From Catenibacterium mitsuoka_A (GTDB lineage: Bacteria > Bacillota_I > Bacilli_A > Erysipelotrichales > Coprobacillaceae): a DNA stretch of 64,000 nt. Shown here in pieces: positions 18,903 to 27,339 of the stretch. The position numbers and the translations under genes are program-made. The first letter of the stretch is position 1, and every line of letters begins with the position of its first letter. The DNA is taken from NCBI RefSeq assembly GCF_964259225.1, contig NZ_CAXVKN010000002.1; one strand, written 5' to 3'. The notes below the pieces were generated by a model. It had not been told where the DNA came from. It searched no databases and saw nothing but the letters and a program-made list of their open reading frames with translations.

Positions 18903-19037
18903 TTATGTTGTACTTTTGGTAATAGGTGTCCATCTGTATAGGTTCTTTGAGATACGTACAAGAGTAGAAGGAGTAGTATCTGTTTGAACTGCAATATATG
19001 TTGTTGAGTAGTTTTCAATCATATGTATCGCAAGAAA
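18903..19037 (-). pseudogene. Probable RpiR/MurR-type regulator HTH remnant
   Basis: The otherwise empty gap 18830-19078 contains, on the minus strand, a reading AIHMIENYSTT, then TDTTPSTLVRISKNLYRW. This resembles the recognition-helix region of RpiR-family regulators, where x-TSPSTLVRFSKKLGF is typical. Start, preceding helices and the SIS sugar-binding domain are missing, and the frame is broken downstream. RpiR-family proteins (MurR) regulate MurNAc and phospho-sugar genes, which fits the neighbourhood of mupG. A decayed gene is the best guess. Confidence 0.4.
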
Positions 19038-19078
19038 TGTTGATTTTATATATAATAACCATTGGAGGTTGATTTTAC

Positions 19079-20071
19079 ATGAATATAAATGAAGGAGCAA
19101 GAATAGTTGTAGAAGACTGGCTCCATCTTACAAAAGATAATTTAGTATATTTTGTGACAGATGAAACAAAACTTAAAGAAGCAGATGCCTTCTCAAAAGC
19201 ATGTGATCATGTGGGTGCTAATTGTAAGGTTGTCCAATTAAAATCACATGAAATACAAAATGGTAAAAGTATAGATGATTTAAAATGGGAAATGGCCAAA
19301 GCAGATGCGATAGTAGGTGCAACGAATTATTCATTTATTACAACAGATGCAGTGAACTATGCACTTTCACGTGGCGCACAGTTCTTATCCATGCCAATGT
19401 CTACAAATAATGGTGAATCATTATTTGAACAGGAATTCTTAAAAATGGATCCTGATGAAGCCACAATGTTAGGTATGCCAATGTTCTGGGAATTACGTGA
19501 TGCAAAAACAATACATGTCACGACAAAACGTGGTACAGACCTCACCTTTGATATTACAGATCGTTTTCCTGGAATCTTTCATGGTTCTCTGTGGGAAGTA
19601 GGAAAATGTTCTTCTTCAAGCTTTGAAATCTATATACCACCAGTAGAATATCATACAAACGGCACACTTATATTAGATGGATCAATGGGATATATAGGAA
19701 TAGTGGATAAACCTGTAGAAATAAAAATAGAGAATGGTTATATCACTTATATCGAAGATACAGAAGATGGACGTAAACTGAAAGAATACTTAGAATCATT
19801 TGATGATTTAGAAATGTATTGTGCCGCAGAATTTGGAATAGGTTTAAATACAATATCTAAGTGCCGTGGAGCCAGCTATATTGAAGATGAATCAGCTTTT
19901 GGCACATTCCATATTGGTTTTGGTAGAAATCTTGCCTTAGGAGGCAGTCATAATGCGCGTGGACATTTTGACTTAGTGACACATAATCCAACTATTATTG
20001 TAGATGATAAAGTCATCATGAAAGATGGACATGCCAAGGCAATTCAGCCGATTGAATGGGGAGTATTATAG
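19079..20071 (+). CDS. M29-like aminopeptidase (leucyl aminopeptidase/NicX-related)
   Basis: 330 residues. The C-terminal half has the spaced metal-ligand candidates of M29/NicX-like enzymes: AAEFGIGLN, then FGTFHIGFGRN, then GHFDLVTHNPTI. The N-terminal Rossmann-like half has the substrate-side segments DAIVGATNYSFITTDA and FLSMPMSTNNG. Shorter than AmpS/AmpT (about 410), as in the short branch of this family. Likely a cytoplasmic metal-dependent aminopeptidase. It precedes a pyroglutamyl-peptidase operon, suggesting peptide catabolism. Confidence 0.7.
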   Translation: MNINEGARIVVEDWLHLTKDNLVYFVTDETKLKEADAFSKACDHVGANCKVVQLKSHEIQNGKSIDDLKWEMAKADAIVGATNYSFITTDAVNYALSRGAQFLSMPMSTNNGESLFEQEFLKMDPDEATMLGMPMFWELRDAKTIHVTTKRGTDLTFDITDRFPGIFHGSLWEVGKCSSSSFEIYIPPVEYHTNGTLILDGSMGYIGIVDKPVEIKIENGYITYIEDTEDGRKLKEYLESFDDLEMYCAAEFGIGLNTISKCRGASYIEDESAFGTFHIGFGRNLALGGSHNARGHFDLVTHNPTIIVDDKVIMKDGHAKAIQPIEWGVL

Positions 20072-20085
20072 TACTCCTCTTTTTA
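20060..20085 (+). terminator. Terminator after the M29-like gene
   Basis: GGAGTA-TTATA-GTACTCC near-palindrome overlapping the stop codon, followed by TCTTTTTATTT. Confidence 0.65.
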
Positions 20086-20173
20086 TTTGTTCAAATATCG
20101 TAAAATGTAAGGGCACTCAATTTGTGTTTTAATGAAATATTGTGCTTATCAATTTGCATATAACGATATTTAT

Positions 20174-20182
20174 TGGTATAAT
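20174..20182 (+). promoter_or_regulatory. Extended -10 promoter of the DUF969-DUF979-pcp operon
   Basis: TGGTATAAT supplies the TGn extension plus TATAAT; no good -35 is evident. The gene starts about 35 bases downstream after GAAGGAAGAGG. Confidence 0.55.
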
Positions 20183-20217
20183 TATCTTATCATATTACGA
20201 AGGAAGAGGAAAAACAT

Positions 20218-20919
20218 ATGAATGATGCTATTAAACTTATCGGTATCGTAATTGTCGTTATTGGGTTTGTAATGAAATTCGATACTCTTGCAACAGTTGT
20301 TGTTGCTGGTTTAGTAACAGGTTTAATCAGTGGTATGTCTATCATGGACATTTTAAATACACTAGGTACAGCCTTTTTAACTAACCGTACAGCAACTTTA
20401 TTTATTTTAACTTTACCAGTTGTAGGTCTATGTGAACGTATGGGTTTACGTGATAAAGCGGTAGACTTGATTAAGGGTATTAAGAATGCTACTACAGGTC
20501 GCTTGTTAGTGATCTGGGAAGGCGTTCGTACTGTTGCGTCTGCATTCTCATTAAGAATTGGTGGTCATCCACAGTTCATCCGTCCATTAATCAATCCAAT
20601 GGCTCAGGCTGCTGCGATTGCGAAATATGGTGATATTGATGAAGATACAGAAGATCAGATCAAAGGTATGGCTGCAGCTACTGAAAACTATGGTAACTTC
20701 TTTGCTCAGAACTGTTTCATGGGTGCTTCAGGAACATTACTTATTGTTGCAACTTTAAACGAATTATTTAAGTCACATGGTATTGACCAGGTTGTTACTG
20801 CTAACCAGATCGCATTATGGTCTATTCCAATTGCAGTTATTTCTGTTTTTGTTGGTGGAGCTTATGCTTTATGGTTCGATAAGAAACTTAATAAGAAATA
20901 TGGAAAAGGAGGCAAATAA
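20218..20919 (+). CDS. DUF969 family membrane protein (transporter half)
   Basis: 233 residues with about six membrane helices. Recognisable blocks: IGIVIVVIGFVMKF, VVAGLVTGLISGM, RTATLFILTLPVVGLCERMGLRDKA and the conserved cytoplasmic/re-entrant RIGGHPQFIRPLINPMAQAA. DUF969 and DUF979 are always adjacent and together resemble a split carboxylate/peptide transporter. With pcp as third gene, the cargo is likely a pyroglutamate-containing compound; this is inference from context. GAATGA start coupling is not seen, but RBS AGGAAGAGG is good. Confidence 0.88.
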   Translation: MNDAIKLIGIVIVVIGFVMKFDTLATVVVAGLVTGLISGMSIMDILNTLGTAFLTNRTATLFILTLPVVGLCERMGLRDKAVDLIKGIKNATTGRLLVIWEGVRTVASAFSLRIGGHPQFIRPLINPMAQAAAIAKYGDIDEDTEDQIKGMAAATENYGNFFAQNCFMGASGTLLIVATLNELFKSHGIDQVVTANQIALWSIPIAVISVFVGGAYALWFDKKLNKKYGKGGK

Positions 20920-20921
20920 CA

Positions 20922-21860
20922 ATGTTACAAATTGAATGGAATACAGCCACAATTATCGCAGAAGTATTCTACTGCGTCATTGGTGCAATTTTTGCTGCAA
21001 CAGGGTTTAATGCCTTAACTAATAAAGACTGTGAAAAGCCAGTAACTACTGCTCTTTTCTGGTTCTTAATTGCTGTTACATTTATGGTTGGACCATATAT
21101 TCCAACTTGGATTACTGGTTTAATCGTTGTTCTTCTTGCTGTATTATCTGGTTTAGGTTTAGTAAAACCAGCTGCAAGACATATCCCAACTGCTAAGGAA
21201 ACTCGTGATAATGCAGACAAATATGGATATAAGTCATTTATCCCACCAGTATGCTTAGCTCTTGTTGCCGTATTAGTTGCAACTTTCTTACCAAATCTTG
21301 GTGCAAACAATGCGATTGGTATTAGTGCTGCTGCTGCATTAATCGTTGCATATATTATCTTTAAACCAAAACTATCTACACCTTTCAAAGATGGTGTCAG
21401 ATTAAATGATAATGTTGGTTCTACAGGTATCTTACCTCAGGTATTATCTGCATTAGGTTCATTATTTACTGCAGCTGGTGTAGGTGCTGTAATCGCTGCT
21501 GGCGTAGGTGCACTTATCCCTGAAGGAAATCACTTAATTGCGGTTATCTTCTATTGTGTAGGTATGGCATTATTTACAATGATCATGGGTAATGGTTTCG
21601 CTGCTTTCGCTGTTATTACAGTAGGTATCGGTTATCCATTCTTAATTGCACAGGGTGCGAATGCTATTGTTGTTGGTGCTTTAGGTTTAACTGCAGGTTA
21701 CTGTGGTACATTAATGACTCCTATGGCTGCAAACTTCAATATCATGCCTGCTGCATTGCTGGAAACTAAGAATAAATACAGAATTATTATGACTCAGGTT
21801 CCAGTTGCATTAATTATGTTAGTAATTCATATTATCTTAATGTACGTTTTAGCATTCTAA
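20922..21860 (+). CDS. DUF979 family membrane protein (transporter half)
   Basis: 312 residues, eight to ten membrane helices. Family-specific stretches include FNALTNKDCEKPVTTALFW, KSFIPPVCLALVA, NDNVGSTGILPQVLSALGS, and GNGFAAFAVITVGIGYPF with TAGYCGTLMTPMAANFN near the end. It begins two bases after the DUF969 stop with its own GGAGG site inside the upstream gene. Co-translated partner of DUF969. Product of the cluster probably imports substrates for Pcp. Confidence 0.88.
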   Translation: MLQIEWNTATIIAEVFYCVIGAIFAATGFNALTNKDCEKPVTTALFWFLIAVTFMVGPYIPTWITGLIVVLLAVLSGLGLVKPAARHIPTAKETRDNADKYGYKSFIPPVCLALVAVLVATFLPNLGANNAIGISAAAALIVAYIIFKPKLSTPFKDGVRLNDNVGSTGILPQVLSALGSLFTAAGVGAVIAAGVGALIPEGNHLIAVIFYCVGMALFTMIMGNGFAAFAVITVGIGYPFLIAQGANAIVVGALGLTAGYCGTLMTPMAANFNIMPAALLETKNKYRIIMTQVPVALIMLVIHIILMYVLAF

Positions 21861-21872
21861 GGAGGCTTTCAA

Positions 21873-22517
21873 ATGAAATTATTATTAACAGGTTTCGACC
21901 CATTTGGTGGCGAACCAATCAATCCTGCCTGGGAAGCTGTTAAAAGAGTTTCTGATCAGGTAGGAGATGTAGAAGTTGTAAAACTTATGGTTCCTACAGT
22001 ATTCTACAAATCTATCGATACAGTAGCTGCTGCAATTGAAAAAGAAAAACCAGATGCTGTATTATGTATTGGACAGGCTGGGGGACGTTTTGATTTAAAC
22101 CCAGAACGTGTTGCAATCAATATCAATGATGCACGTATTCCTGATAATGAAGGAAATCAGCCTTTAGATGGTCCAGTATTCGAAGATGGAGAAACTGCTT
22201 ATTTCGCTACATTACCAATTAAGGCAATGGCTGAAGAAATTCGTAAAGCTGGTGTTCCTGCAAGTGTTTCTAATACTGCAGGTACTTATGTATGTAACCA
22301 TTTAATGTATGGTGTACTTTATACACTTGCAAATAAATATCCAGATGTTCGTGGTGGATTCATGCATGTTCCATTCATCACTAGCCAGGTTATTAACCGT
22401 AAACCAATCGCTCCATCATTAAGTCTTGAACAGATTGTAACTGGTATTGAAGCAGCTGTTAAAGCTATTGGTGAAAACAAGGAAGATATCAAGACTGTTG
22501 AAGGTCAGACTCACTAA
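21873..22517 (+). CDS. pcp: Pyroglutamyl-peptidase I
   Basis: 214 residues, normal for the C15 family. N-terminal [20 protein letters not shown]; catalytic Glu in [20 protein letters not shown], Cys in [14 protein letters not shown] and His in GGFMHVPFI. It removes N-terminal pyroglutamate from peptides in the cytoplasm. It starts 12 bases after DUF979 with AGGAGG and closes the operon before a strong terminator. Confidence 0.97.
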   Translation: MKLLLTGFDPFGGEPINPAWEAVKRVSDQVGDVEVVKLMVPTVFYKSIDTVAAAIEKEKPDAVLCIGQAGGRFDLNPERVAININDARIPDNEGNQPLDGPVFEDGETAYFATLPIKAMAEEIRKAGVPASVSNTAGTYVCNHLMYGVLYTLANKYPDVRGGFMHVPFITSQVINRKPIAPSLSLEQIVTGIEAAVKAIGENKEDIKTVEGQTH

Positions 22518-22518
22518 A

Positions 22519-22543
22519 CTCTGTATTTAATACAGAGTTTTTT
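22519..22543 (+). terminator. Terminator of the pcp operon
   Basis: ACTCTGTAT-TTA-ATACAGAGT followed by TTTTT. The T-run doubles as the start of the left 24-bp direct repeat. Confidence 0.88.
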
Positions 22544-22561
22544 CTTGCCCTTAAACCTTAC
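22538..22561 (+). repeat. 24-bp direct repeat R2, left copy
   Basis: Identical over 24 bases to 27281-27304. The core is TTGCCCTTAAACCTTAC after six T. The right copy is part of the aldo/keto reductase promoter; the left copy has lost the -10 half. The pair brackets the accessory block with the XRE and ABC genes. Confidence 0.85.
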
Positions 22562-22802
22562 AATCAATGATTGATTAATAAGGAGATGGGATAAGTATTT
22601 GTTAATAGTGCCTGGCACTACTGTTTTTACCATGGCGAAATCTATGTATTTGAAAGGTGCCGAATATTGAGTGAAAATGTTGCTTTGTTGCAAAAATAAA
22701 CCTACTGATACGATAAAATTACGCTATGTTAATATGTGTTGCTTGTGCAACGCAACTATTTACGGTATATATAAAGCAAACAAATGAAGGAGGAGCCATA
22801 AA
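22562..22802. other. Intergenic region upstream of the XRE gene
   Basis: No gene is seen. It holds a 15-base palindrome TAGTGCCTGGCACTA at 22606-22620, similar to short REP-like palindromes, and nearer the gene the dyad GTTGC-TTGTGCAAC-GCAAC at 22739-22757, a possible XRE operator. An RBS AAGGAGGAG precedes the ATG at 22803. Confidence 0.5.
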
Positions 22803-23168
22803 ATGCTAAGCAATAATTTGAAAAGATTTAGAAAACAAAAAGGCTTAACGCAAGAAAACGTTGCAGAAGCTTTGAACGTTGTGCGACAAACTATTTCGAA
22901 GTGGGAAAAAGGAATATCAGTTCCGGATGCCGACATGTTAATAAGATTGGCAGAAGTATTAGATGTGTCTGTGAGCGAACTAATAGGATCAGATGTTGCC
23001 GATGAGAAAAATGAAGATATGATAGCAGTTGAACTGGCGAGAGTGGTAGAACAGTTGGCAAGTAGAAATCGTCGTTCAAAAAAGGTTTTAAAATGCGTTT
23101 TGATTTTTCTTATCATATTGTTGCTTTTTTTTGTTTTCTTATGCGTAATTAATTTTGCTGCTATGTAG
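22803..23168 (+). CDS. XRE-family HTH regulator with C-terminal membrane helix
   Basis: 121 residues. HTH_3 domain at about 5-60 (LKRFRKQKGLTQENVAEAL, RQTISKWEKGISVPD, LAEVLDVSVSELIG). A basic stretch RNRRSKKVLK is followed by a membrane helix (about 98-118), so the regulator is membrane-tethered. Codon use is unlike its neighbours, with more GCG, ACG, TCG and CGA, suggesting recent acquisition. It precedes a lipoprotein stub and a pair of ABC fusions. A sensing role for membrane-active compounds would be reasonable but is inference. Confidence 0.88.
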   Translation: MLSNNLKRFRKQKGLTQENVAEALNVVRQTISKWEKGISVPDADMLIRLAEVLDVSVSELIGSDVADEKNEDMIAVELARVVEQLASRNRRSKKVLKCVLIFLIILLLFFVFLCVINFAAM

Positions 23169-23190
23169 TATTTTAAATTAGGAGGTTCTT

Positions 23191-23265
23191 ATAAAAAGAA
23201 TAGTAGCGTTAATTTTAATGATGGCTTTAAGTCTATCGTGTTGTGTGAATGTATTACTATCTTGA
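23191..23265 (+). pseudogene. Lipoprotein signal-peptide stub, start codon ATA
   Basis: After a perfect AGGAGG site the frame reads ATA-AAA-AGA, then IVALILMMALSLSCC, a typical lipoprotein signal with lipobox-like LSLSC. Only six more codons follow before TGA, and these lie inside direct repeat R1. The start appears mutated from ATG to ATA, and the body of the gene is replaced by the repeat. It looks like a gene truncated by the recombination that placed the ABC pair downstream. Confidence 0.6.
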
Positions 23266-23284
23266 GCGTTAAAGCTCTTTTTTT
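23252..23284 (+). repeat. 33-bp direct repeat R1, left copy (terminator)
   Basis: 32 of 33 bases match 27254-27286. The repeat contains a small hairpin GAGC-GTTAAA-GCTC followed by seven T, so both copies act as terminators. They bracket exactly the two ABC genes. Confidence 0.85.
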
Positions 23285-23354
23285 GATTACAATGAAAGCC
23301 TTTACAAAAAAATAATTAGAAGTGTAATATATATATATGAAAGGGAATGATAAT

Positions 23355-25154
23355 ATGATTGAATTAAAGGACATTTGTATAGAATATGATAGGGTTATTC
23401 TTGATCATGCCTCTATTTCTATTCCTGCACATTCTATTACTCTTATAAGAGGGAAGAGTGGTTCAGGTAAGACAGCTCTTCTCTATTGTATTGCGCTTAT
23501 GGATACAAAAAGCAAGTATCAATACTATTATGATCATCATCTCATAGAAGAAAAAGATAGAAATAATATAAGGAAAGAATGTATTAGCTATGTATTACAG
23601 GAAAATGATTTATTGGCTCATCTAGATGTCAGAGGAACATTACAGTATTTTGCACATATTCATAATAAACATTTATCTGATAAAGATATACAGGATTATC
23701 TTGATAAGATGCATCTTGATGTGACTTTGAATCAGAATGTCATGACGCTATCTTTAGGGGAAAGACAGAGACTCTCTATCGCAACAGCGCTTGTAAGTAA
23801 TCCACAAGTACTTGTCTTAGATGAACCTACAGCTTCATTGGATCATGAAAATGAAATAGAAATATACAATATCTTAAAAGAACTAAGTACACATATGACA
23901 ATAGTTTTAGCTTCTCATTCAGAAGAAAGTATAAAGTATGCAGATGTTGTCTATACTTTAGAAAATAATCAGTTGAGTGTGAATTCTTCAATGATATCAG
24001 ATGATCCATGTGGAGAGGGTGTTATCTCTCAGGTTGATCATAAGTTCTATAAAGAGTATGTAAAGGACTATGTGAAACATTATAGGTTCATGTATGTTTT
24101 GATGATGATGGTATTTATTTTGTCTCTTGTATCTGGACAGATGATTCTTGGTATTATTCATCATTCAAAGGATCAAGGCATGCAGATGTTGATAGGACAG
24201 TTAGAAAATAAAGCAATCATAACTAAAGATGAGCATAGTTATGTGGATCAGGATTATTCTCATTTCATAAAAATAGATGACAAGAATACGTTTCCTCTAT
24301 ATAAAATATATACACAAATAGAAGGAGAGGATGTCTATCTTGTGCCTTATTTCAAGGATGATGATCTTTCTAAATATATAGATAGAAATATCCAGGAAAC
24401 AAGGTCAGGTATTTATATGGACAATGATACCTATTATCGCCTGAATCAGATATCTTCTCATAATAAAGTCAAACTAGATCTTTATATCACTGATCAAGAA
24501 GGAATGCATCAGACAACCCATACATTTGATATCAATGGTGTATTTAGGAATAATAAAAAGGTTCATTATGTATCAAAGAGTCAAAGATATATCTATGTCC
24601 CATATTCAATTCTTCAGGAAATCTATAAACAATCAGAATGTACACCATGTTATATAGGTTATATTATTAAGACTAATACCTATAACGAATTGAATGAATT
24701 GATAGACTATTATGAATCAAAGGGATATAGAATTAATGATTCATTCACTGATAGAGAGGCTATGAATAGTCTTGATTCTTACTATAAGAATATGATGTTT
24801 ACATTTGCGGGTGTGATTCTAGTTATTAGTGTACTTATTGATATTGTATTGGAATCTCATCTACTGATGCAGAGAAAAAAAGAACTTGTACTTCTTTTGA
24901 TATCAGGATTATTAAAAAAGGATCTTCAAAGAATATCCATGATAGAATCATTGGGAAGTATATCTATAGTAGTAGTGAGTTCTACCTTAATCTCCTCAAT
25001 CATGTCTCTTATATTAGGGACTTTTGATATAGTGACACTTTCTAGTATGACTGTCTTATTCATAATTATCTTATTGATAGAAAGAATGGCTCTTCAAAAC
25101 AAATTCATTAATAAGCTGAATATAGTAGATGAATTAAGAAATGAGGTGCATTAA
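23355..25154 (+). CDS. ABC transporter ATPase-permease fusion (MacB/FtsX-type fold), copy B1
   Basis: 599 residues; start at 23355 behind AAAGGGA rather than the in-frame ATG at 23337. ATPase domain: Walker A GKSGSGKTA, signature LSLGERQRL (LSGGQ variant), Walker B VLVLDEPTAS, H-loop ASHS. A helix at about 245-265, an outer domain of about 230 residues, and three C-terminal helices follow. Organised as its paralogue at 3177-5000. Overlaps or abuts the next gene. Likely half of a heterodimeric exporter for peptides or antimicrobial compounds; substrate unknown. Confidence 0.85.
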   Translation: MIELKDICIEYDRVILDHASISIPAHSITLIRGKSGSGKTALLYCIALMDTKSKYQYYYDHHLIEEKDRNNIRKECISYVLQENDLLAHLDVRGTLQYFAHIHNKHLSDKDIQDYLDKMHLDVTLNQNVMTLSLGERQRLSIATALVSNPQVLVLDEPTASLDHENEIEIYNILKELSTHMTIVLASHSEESIKYADVVYTLENNQLSVNSSMISDDPCGEGVISQVDHKFYKEYVKDYVKHYRFMYVLMMMVFILSLVSGQMILGIIHHSKDQGMQMLIGQLENKAIITKDEHSYVDQDYSHFIKIDDKNTFPLYKIYTQIEGEDVYLVPYFKDDDLSKYIDRNIQETRSGIYMDNDTYYRLNQISSHNKVKLDLYITDQEGMHQTTHTFDINGVFRNNKKVHYVSKSQRYIYVPYSILQEIYKQSECTPCYIGYIIKTNTYNELNELIDYYESKGYRINDSFTDREAMNSLDSYYKNMMFTFAGVILVISVLIDIVLESHLLMQRKKELVLLLISGLLKKDLQRISMIESLGSISIVVVSSTLISSIMSLILGTFDIVTLSSMTVLFIIILLIERMALQNKFINKLNIVDELRNEVH

Positions 25155-25155
25155 G

Positions 25156-27249
25156 GTGATTGAAATCAAAAATTTAAATATATCATTTGGTGACAAAGTA
25201 ATCTTAAACAATGCATCATTTCATACTTCTCCAGGTGTATTGACTATTATTAGGGGAAAGAGTGGTTCTGGTAAGTCTACTTTCTTAAAAGCCTTTCAAT
25301 TCGCATATGAGTGTGAATATATCTATGAAGGACAGAGAATAGATGAGTTAGATCCAGATAGTAGACAACAGTTCATTTATGATCATATGATCAATGTCCC
25401 ACAGATTCCTTTGTTTGTTGAGGGAATGACTATAGAGGAACATATTAAACAATTAGTTAAATTAGGTTATCAAAGAAATGATACATATGAAGAAAAGTTT
25501 GGTATAGCTTCTCTAAAGAAAAAATATCCTAGAAACTTATCAGGTGGTGAAAAGACAAGAGTCGCTATCTGTTTAGCTATTATGAGTCAGCCAGAAATAT
25601 TGATACTTGATGAGCCTACAGCCGCTTTGGATGCATCCTATGCGATAGAAATGATTAAGTATCTAAAAGAGTATGCTGAAGAGGGACATTATGTGATTGT
25701 GGCAACTCATGATAAAAGGATGATTGAAGAAGCAGATGTGCTCTATAAGGTTGATCAAACACTTATTCTAGAAAAAGAAAATAAGAGGGAAACATCTCTT
25801 ATATCACAGATACCACATAATCATAAATTATTTACTCTACGTTTTTCTCATCGTACGTTTAGAATAGTTATGAACATACTTGTTGCTTTCACAATGATTA
25901 TATGTGCATATAGCTATAATGTTTATGGACATTATAATGCATCTTATGAACAAAAAATCAATACGATTGCTTCGAGAGATTTAACTGTATATAAGGAAAA
26001 GATGAGTAATGACTATTATTCATATAATGGTTCAGAATTTCCTATGACACAATCAGATTATAAAAAGATTAAATCTGTAAAGAATATTGAGAGTGTTAAA
26101 TGGCGTTATGAAAAAGAATACAATGATGTTATGATTCTTGGATTAGATACTGAAACTCAATTGAAATATCAAGAAGCAAAACTAACAGGAAAGAAATGTA
26201 ATCAAACAATAAGTCTAGGAAGTATGCAGGTATATGGGGATGAAGATGATTATACAAATTTAACTGTAAAGCATAATGATAATAAAGGTGTATATATAAG
26301 TAATCAGTTATTATCTAATCAGGATGTTTCAGTTGATTCAATCAATATGGATGATCTTAAATTAAAGTTCTATTTACCTGTTCCTATGTATGATGCATCT
26401 GGTATAACACAGATGGGTATTGATTCAGAAGGTAGTGACTATGTGGATGTTAATACTGTCCTCGTGGATTTAGTAGAGGTAGAACTACCTGTAAGAGGTA
26501 TATTAAAGGAAGGAACAGAAATAAGTTCAAATTCATATAGTGGTACTAGCAGTATCTACGTTCCAAGAAGTGTAATAGATCAATATAGGAAGAAACATCG
26601 TGCAACACAATCAAAGGTATTATATGGTGTGCCTGGAGCGGAAGGGACTGATTATAAATATTATGAAGGATCATTACCTTCTACTTATACAATGAGTGAT
26701 GTGGATCAGGTCGTTGTAGAAACACCTTGGAAACCAGGTGCTTATACTGTAAGAGTAGATAGTTTGAAGAATATTGATCAAGTCACAAAACAACTAGAAA
26801 AACTAGGTTTTAATGTAGAAGGTGCTTTTGTAGATAATAGTGCAATCAATAAGCTTCTTTCCAACAATAAACAAGTATTAATACAATTCATGATTATAGT
26901 ATTTGTATTGTTGTATGGGTTCTATTTCTATCTCAAGTATCTGATCCTTAAAGAGGAGAAACAGACAAGGGATTTCTTGTATAATTTAGGCTTTACTACA
27001 AAGAGAATCAATAAGAGTTTCTATATGACCTATATCAAAAATAGTATTCTTTTAGGTGTTCTTGGAATAGTATTACTAGAAGTGTTTATAGAGTTTGTTA
27101 TAAGGATACATATATATAGTTTGATTATACCTGTAACTAAAATGCTGATATTATTATTCTTTATGGCAGCATTCATCATAGAATTCTTTATTCCTACACT
27201 TATTCAAATGATTATGAAAAAATCAAAAGGGACTGTAATGAATAGGTAG
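25156..27249 (+). CDS. ABC transporter ATPase-permease fusion (MacB/FtsX-type fold), copy B2
   Basis: 697 residues. I choose GTG at 25156 because GAGGTG lies seven bases upstream and the protein then begins IEIKNLNISFGDKV like its paralogues; the ATG at 25141 lies within the previous gene. Walker A GKSGSGKST, signature LSGGEKTR, Walker B ILILDEPTAA and H-loop ATHD are complete. One helix near 235-255, a roughly 350-residue outer domain, and three helices at the end. Corresponds to copy A1 (4997-7021). The stop is immediately followed by repeat R1. Confidence 0.85.
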   Translation: MIEIKNLNISFGDKVILNNASFHTSPGVLTIIRGKSGSGKSTFLKAFQFAYECEYIYEGQRIDELDPDSRQQFIYDHMINVPQIPLFVEGMTIEEHIKQLVKLGYQRNDTYEEKFGIASLKKKYPRNLSGGEKTRVAICLAIMSQPEILILDEPTAALDASYAIEMIKYLKEYAEEGHYVIVATHDKRMIEEADVLYKVDQTLILEKENKRETSLISQIPHNHKLFTLRFSHRTFRIVMNILVAFTMIICAYSYNVYGHYNASYEQKINTIASRDLTVYKEKMSNDYYSYNGSEFPMTQSDYKKIKSVKNIESVKWRYEKEYNDVMILGLDTETQLKYQEAKLTGKKCNQTISLGSMQVYGDEDDYTNLTVKHNDNKGVYISNQLLSNQDVSVDSINMDDLKLKFYLPVPMYDASGITQMGIDSEGSDYVDVNTVLVDLVEVELPVRGILKEGTEISSNSYSGTSSIYVPRSVIDQYRKKHRATQSKVLYGVPGAEGTDYKYYEGSLPSTYTMSDVDQVVVETPWKPGAYTVRVDSLKNIDQVTKQLEKLGFNVEGAFVDNSAINKLLSNNKQVLIQFMIIVFVLLYGFYFYLKYLILKEEKQTRDFLYNLGFTTKRINKSFYMTYIKNSILLGVLGIVLLEVFIEFVIRIHIYSLIIPVTKMLILLFFMAAFIIEFFIPTLIQMIMKKSKGTVMNR

Positions 27250-27253
27250 TATT

Positions 27254-27286
27254 TATTACTATCTTGAGCGTTACAGCTCTTTTTTT
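27254..27286 (+). repeat. 33-bp direct repeat R1, right copy (terminator)
   Basis: Differs from the left copy (23252-23284) at one position. It terminates the ABC pair, and its T-run merges with the right copy of the 24-bp repeat R2 (27281-27304). Confidence 0.85.
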
Positions 27287-27287
27287 C

Positions 27288-27318
27288 TTGCCCTTAAACC
27301 TTACTTTAGGGTTAAAAT
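27288..27318 (+). promoter_or_regulatory. MerR-type promoter (19-bp spacer) of the aldo/keto reductase
   Basis: -35 TTGCCC at 27288-27293 and -10 TAAAAT at 27313-27318 are 19 bases apart, the overlong spacing typical of MerR-activated promoters. The spacer holds an imperfect dyad (CCCTTAAA...TTTAGGG). No merR gene is in the window. Confidence 0.5.
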
Positions 27319-27339
27319 GAATGTAAGGAGGATATGTAT

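Noticed and set aside
20969..21388. Open frame on minus of about 139 codons
   Set aside because: Mirror of the DUF979 gene, caused by its biased codon use; no start signals.
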